This document shows positions 60,586 to 64,000 of a DNA stretch of 64,000 bases, piece after piece. Positions within the stretch are counted from its first letter, which is position 1; every line of letters starts with the position of its first letter. The notes under the pieces were generated by a model. It searched no databases. It saw nothing but the letters and a program-made list of their open reading frames with translations, and had not been told where the DNA came from. Location: assembly GCA_000492175.2 (NCBI GenBank), contig CP097573.1, forward strand, positions 434,001 through 498,000, given 5' to 3'. Both the position numbers and the translations under genes were made by a program. Source of the DNA: Firmicutes bacterium ASF500 (GTDB lineage: Bacteria > Bacillota > Clostridia > Oscillospirales > Oscillospiraceae).

Positions 60586-61819
60586 ACGCCGCCGCGCTCT
60601 CCCCTGCCGCCCGACCGGTGGCCCAGGCGATCTGGAGGTTGAACCCTCCGGTGTAGGCGTCCACATCCAGCAGTTCCCCCGCAAAGTATAATCCCTTTAC
60701 ACGCTTTGACCCCATTGACTTCGGGTCCACCTCGGACACCTTTACCCCTCCCGAGGTAACAATGGCGTCCTCAATGGGCCGGGGGCCGGAGATGGACACG
60801 GTGAAGCACTTGAACAGCTCCAGCAGCCGGCGGCGCTCCTGCTTTGTCAGGTCGTGGGCCTTTTTATTGCCCAAAATATCCGCCCGGTTCAGCAGTACCG
60901 GAATCAGCAGCCGCGGGGCCAGCGTGCCCAGGATGTTGTCCATGTCCCGGTTGGCCCCAGCGGTCAGCTCCCGGACCAGACGGGCGTCCAACGTGGCCTC
61001 GTCCAGGGCGGGCTTGAGGTCGATGGCGCAGATGTACCGGTCCTTTTCAAAGTCCCGCATGTGGGCGCTGGCGGACAAAACCAGCGGTCCAGACAGGCCG
61101 AAGTGGGTGAAAAGAAGCTCCCCCTGCTCCTGAAAGACCGTCTTTTTTTTCTGGTTTTTTACCGTCAGCGCCACATTTTTCAGCGCCAGTCCCTGCATTT
61201 GACCGTAGAAGGGGTCAGGGGATTCCAGAGGCACCAGCGACGGCTTGACATCTACCACGGTGTGGCCCAGCGCCGCAGCCAGCCGGTGGCCGTCTCCGGT
61301 GGAGCCGGTAGCGGGATAGGACAGTCCGCCGGTGGCAAGGATAATCGCTTTACAGGCAATCTCCCCACCAGACTCCAGCCTGACGCTGGACACCGTCCCC
61401 TCCTCCAGAAGGACCTGGGTGAGCCGGTCGTGGACAATGGGTATCCGCAGGCGTCTCAGCTCGCCGAAAAGGGCGTCGATGATGTCCGCCGCCCGGTCGG
61501 ACTGTGGGAACACCCGGTTCCCCCGCTCCACCTTTAATTCTACGCCCAAATTTCGGAAGAATTCCTCCACCCAGGCTGGCGGAGTGTGCTCCAAAGTACT
61601 GTAAAGGAATTTCCCATTACGGGGAACCGCCGCCCGGACCTCCTCCGGGGAACAGTGGTTGGTCACGTTGCACCGGCCCTTCCCTGTGATATACAGCTTG
61701 CGGCCCACCTTCTGATTGCGCTCGATCAGCGTCACGGAGGCCCCCATTCGGACGGCGCAAATGGCGGCCATCATACCGGCGGCGCCGCCCCCCGCCACAA
61801 CAATACCGGCCCCGCTCAT
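60569..61819 (-). CDS. BaiN/HI0933-type NAD(P)/FAD-dependent oxidoreductase
   Basis: 416 aa. N-terminal FAD-binding GGGAAGMMAAICAVRMGA (about 9-26), KVGRKLYITGKGRCNVTN near 40, the family middle domain, and the C-terminal GGFNLQIAWATGRAAGESAA. Family members include BaiN, named in bile-acid metabolism; that link is unproven and I do not assign it. Start overlaps the rpiR stop by 4 bp. Confidence 0.9.
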   Translation of the reverse strand: MSGAGIVVAGGGAAGMMAAICAVRMGASVTLIERNQKVGRKLYITGKGRCNVTNHCSPEEVRAAVPRNGKFLYSTLEHTPPAWVEEFFRNLGVELKVERGNRVFPQSDRAADIIDALFGELRRLRIPIVHDRLTQVLLEEGTVSSVRLESGGEIACKAIILATGGLSYPATGSTGDGHRLAAALGHTVVDVKPSLVPLESPDPFYGQMQGLALKNVALTVKNQKKKTVFQEQGELLFTHFGLSGPLVLSASAHMRDFEKDRYICAIDLKPALDEATLDARLVRELTAGANRDMDNILGTLAPRLLIPVLLNRADILGNKKAHDLTKQERRRLLELFKCFTVSISGPRPIEDAIVTSGGVKVSEVDPKSMGSKRVKGLYFAGELLDVDAYTGGFNLQIAWATGRAAGESAAAFTGPL

Positions 61820-62679
61820 TCGGGTACCTTCTCATAGACGCCGTACTCGTCCCAGATATCCTCCAGATTCTGGAAGGTCCGGGCCAGCTCGTCATTCTTC
61901 CGCTGGCTCACCGCCACCAGCAGGGCGTTGACCAAGGACAGCGGGGCCACCAGGGAGTCCACAAAGGAGGCCATATCGCTGCGGGCCATCAGGCTGTAGG
62001 TGGAGATGGGGGTCAGGGGCGAGGCCTCGCTGTCGGTAATGGCGATGGTGGCGGCCCCCCGGTCCCGGGCGAAGCTCATGGCCCGGACGGTGCGGCTGGA
62101 GTACCGGGGAAAGCTGACGCCGATCACCACGTCCCCCTCCCGCACCCGGAGCAAACTCTCAAAAATCTCGCTGGCCGTGTTGGCGGAGACCAGGCTCACA
62201 TTGTCAAAAATCAGGTTGAAATAGAAGTGCAAAAACCCGGCCACCGAGGCGGAGGAGCGTACGCCGATGATATAGATTTTGTTTGCCGAGACAATGGCGT
62301 CCACCGCCCGGTTGAAGCTCTCCCGGTCCAGTTCCTCCAGGGTCTGGCGGATCTTGTCGATGTCCGACTGGAGCACCATGGACAGCAGGTCCTGGTCCCC
62401 CAGCCGGTCCTTGGTCACCTCGATGCGCTGGACGGTGGTCAGCCGGTTGCGGATCATCTTCTGGAGGCACCGTTGCATATCCGGGTAGCCGTCATAGCCC
62501 AGCTCCGAGGCAAACCGGACCACCGTGGACTCGCTGACGCCCACCTTCTTGCCCAGGCGGCTGGCCGTCATAAAGGCGGCTTTGTCGTAGGAGTCCAAAA
62601 TGAATCCGGCGATTTTTTTCTGCCCCTTGGAAAAGGTGTGCATACTGTCCTGAATGACAGTCAGAATGTCCCGACTCAC
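61816..62679 (-). CDS. MurR/RpiR-family transcription regulator
   Basis: About 287 aa. N-terminal HTH_6 domain (FSKGQKKIAGFILDSYDKAAFMTASRLGKKVGVSESTVVRFA, quoted in part) and a SIS sugar-phosphate domain (about 125-265: IYIIGVRSSASVAGFL, GVSFPRYSSRTV, ITDSEASPL). Such proteins sense phospho-sugars such as MurNAc-6-P. No sugar gene is adjacent, so the ligand is open. GTG at 62679 has GGTGAGG upstream; a GTG at 62688 is the alternative. Paired sites at 62747-62780 may be its own operator. Confidence 0.88.
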   Translation of the reverse strand: MSRDILTVIQDSMHTFSKGQKKIAGFILDSYDKAAFMTASRLGKKVGVSESTVVRFASELGYDGYPDMQRCLQKMIRNRLTTVQRIEVTKDRLGDQDLLSMVLQSDIDKIRQTLEELDRESFNRAVDAIVSANKIYIIGVRSSASVAGFLHFYFNLIFDNVSLVSANTASEIFESLLRVREGDVVIGVSFPRYSSRTVRAMSFARDRGAATIAITDSEASPLTPISTYSLMARSDMASFVDSLVAPLSLVNALLVAVSQRKNDELARTFQNLEDIWDEYGVYEKVPE

Positions 62680-62746
62680 GGTCCTCACCCCCTCAATCAG
62701 CTTATTGCCCTATATCATACTCGATTTCCCCTGAAAATGCAAGAGA

Positions 62747-62780
62747 TTCCTGCAAGAAAACAACAATTTTCCTGCAAGAA
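62747..62780. promoter_or_regulatory. Paired TTCCTGCAAGAA sites (probable RpiR operator)
   Basis: Two identical 12-mers, 62747-62758 and 62769-62780, 22 bp centre to centre. Each is an imperfect palindrome (TTCYTGCARGAA), and the pair is framed by AGAGATTC/GAATCTCT. They lie about 60-90 bp upstream of the RpiR gene start. Confidence 0.7.
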
Positions 62781-62783
62781 TCT

Positions 62784-63503
62784 CTACCCGCTGAGGGGCC
62801 CGGTCAGAAGGAGCAGTTCCTCCTCGGTGAGGCTCCGCCACTGCCCCGGCTTCAAACTGCGGTCCAGAAACAGGTCCCCCTCCCGGACCCGCTTGAGCCG
62901 CAGTACCTCCAGACCGGCCTGGGCGCACATCCGGCGCACCTGCCGGTTTTTCCCCTGGTGGATGGTGATGGACAGCTGCCGGACCCCGCCGCTGTCCCTC
63001 CCCCGCCGCACCTGGGCGGGGGCCAGCTCCTCCCCGTCCAGCGTCATGGGGGCGGACAGGATAGGCAGAGCCTTGGCGACGCTTCCCGTCACCCAGACCA
63101 GGTACTCCTTTTCCACCTCGTGGCTGGGATGGAGCAGCTGCTGGGTGAGGGCTCCGTCGTCGGTGAGGAGGAGCAGGCCCTCGGAGTCCATATCCAGCCG
63201 GCCCACCGGCCAGACTCGGGCCCCGCACCCCTCCACCAGGTCGGCCACCGTCCTTCTCCCCTTCTCGTCGGAGAGGGTGGTCACATACCCCCGGGGCTTA
63301 TTCAGCATCAGATAGGTCCGCCCTCCTCCGGCTCTCAGGGGCCTTCCGTCGATGAGAACGGTGTCCCGGTCCAGGTCCGCCCGGTCCCCCAGGCGGGCCT
63401 TCTCCCCGTTGACGGTCACCCGCCCGGCGGCAATCCACCCCTCCGCCGCCCGCCGGGAGGCCAGCCCGCAGGCGGAAATCAGCTTTTGAATCCGTTCTTC
63501 CAC
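62784..63503 (-). CDS. RsuA/RluB-family pseudouridine synthase
   Basis: 239 aa, GTG start. N-terminal S4 RNA-binding domain (about 1-60; QKLISACGLASRRAAEGWI), then the synthase domain with the catalytic Asp in VGRLDMDSEGLLLLTDDG (near 105) and the GKNRQVRRMCAQAGLEV segment. RluB acts on 23S U2605 and RsuA on 16S U516; I cannot separate them here, but RluB fits Firmicutes better. Overlaps the carboxypeptidase gene by 25 bp. Confidence 0.9.
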   Translation of the reverse strand: MEERIQKLISACGLASRRAAEGWIAAGRVTVNGEKARLGDRADLDRDTVLIDGRPLRAGGGRTYLMLNKPRGYVTTLSDEKGRRTVADLVEGCGARVWPVGRLDMDSEGLLLLTDDGALTQQLLHPSHEVEKEYLVWVTGSVAKALPILSAPMTLDGEELAPAQVRRGRDSGGVRQLSITIHQGKNRQVRRMCAQAGLEVLRLKRVREGDLFLDRSLKPGQWRSLTEEELLLLTGPLSG

Positions 63504-64000
63504 GGCCAGCCCCCTCTCTCTGGCGCGGCGGCGTCAGGGATATCCGTCCCTGCCACAAGCGGCGTCCGCGCCAGCTCTTTCGAGTTTACATAATATATAA
63601 TCTCCCCCACCGGAGTACCCGCCGCCACGGGCGCTTTCAGGGCGGAAGCGGTCAGCTCGCAGGCCGTATCCACCTGCTCCTCCGGGGTAAGGGCGGCAAT
63701 AAGGCTCTCCCCCGCCGCGACGGAGCAAAGAGGAATCAGCCCGCCGGAGACGGGCAGCTGTCCCACCCGCTCCCCCGCCTGGACCAGTGTCCGGGCCTGA
63801 CGGCCGGAAAAGCCCCAGTCCAGGAGTGCGGTGTGGTCTGCCCAGTCGCTGGGGGCGTCCAGGGTGACGCAGATCATCGTCATGCCGTCTCGCTGGGCGG
63901 CGGACACCAGGGTGCGCCCCGCCCGCTCGGTGTAGCCCGTCTTCATGCCCACACAGCCCTCATACCGCCACAGCAGCTTGTTGTGGTTGGTAAAGCTCCT
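63479..64000 (-). CDS. D-alanyl-D-alanine carboxypeptidase (DacF-type), C-terminal part
   Basis: The start lies beyond the window; 173 codons are visible. The chain contains the third penicillin-binding motif KTG in GMKTGYTERAGRTLVSAAQRDG (near the window edge), then the C-terminal PBP5-type beta domain (about 60-150), and ends without a clear membrane anchor (WPWKNGFKS). Such enzymes trim the terminal D-Ala of the stem peptide and act outside the membrane. Next gene downstream, rluB-like, overlaps by 25 bp, typical of the dacF-rluB-scpB area of Firmicutes. Confidence 0.9.
   Translation of the reverse strand, partial: RSFTNHNKLLWRYEGCVGMKTGYTERAGRTLVSAAQRDGMTMICVTLDAPSDWADHTALLDWGFSGRQARTLVQAGERVGQLPVSGGLIPLCSVAAGESLIAALTPEEQVDTACELTASALKAPVAAGTPVGEIIYYVNSKELARTPLVAGTDIPDAAAPERGGWPWKNGFKS

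Overview
The window looks like the chromosome of a GC-rich, spore-forming member of the Clostridia, most likely an Oscillospiraceae gut bacterium. Evidence: spoVT, a PASTA kinase/PP2C pair, the cdaA-cdaR c-di-AMP pair, the MEP isoprenoid pathway, an IspH-ribosomal protein S1 fusion, a DUF5685 gene and a RemA homologue. No tRNA, rRNA or CRISPR array was found. The genus is inferred; nothing in the window fixes it.

Left core block (1-13382). Most genes lie on the minus strand in tight operons with many 4-bp start/stop overlaps: a partial DUF4180 gene, threonylcarbamoyl-AMP synthase and a HAD phosphatase, release factor 1, a YdcF protein with an ABC-F ATPase, murF-ddl, a ComEC-like metallo-hydrolase and a TtcA-like tRNA thiolase. 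mtnA and the rplM-rpsI operon are on the plus strand. A small Xre-repressor/83-aa-protein module with a well-formed operator-promoter sits at 3632-4186.

Accessory island (about 13383-31836), between rpsI and spoVT. It is a mosaic of damaged mobile elements: an Xre-controlled cluster of small unknown genes, a complete IS21-type element beside a mobC-like remnant, an AbiE toxin-antitoxin pair, a DUF1016/YhcG nuclease, a relaxase cut off at its C-terminus, a truncated GHKL sensor kinase with a degenerate receiver protein, a truncated His/Cys-rich surface protein, an IS110 remnant, an IS1182-type transposase with a broken end, and the tail-fibre/lysis end of a prophage.

Right core block (31837-64000). 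Almost every gene is on the minus strand: spoVT; thiI; rsgA-prkC-prpC-rlmN-rsmB-fmt-def-priA-rpoZ-gmk-remA-yicC, the usual Firmicutes order, with priA frameshifted; dnaJ-like/DUF5685/RseC-like; cdaR-cdaA; a cysteine-desulfurase-like gene with DUF3343; ispF-ispD; carD; two duplicated stalk-domain secreted proteins; ispH-rpsA, plsC, cmk; two more Xre repressors, one with the divergent small-protein partner; a BaiN-type flavoprotein, an RpiR regulator, an RsuA-family pseudouridine synthase and a partial DacF-type carboxypeptidase. A holin-like type I toxin-antitoxin locus lies at about 51883-52209. Two families of short palindromic repeats are scattered through the core.

Most noteworthy: the repeated Xre/small-protein modules, each touching a MITE-like repeat; the type I toxin-antitoxin locus; the AbiE, RpiR and two-component operator candidates; the priA frameshift; and the mosaic island next to rpsI.
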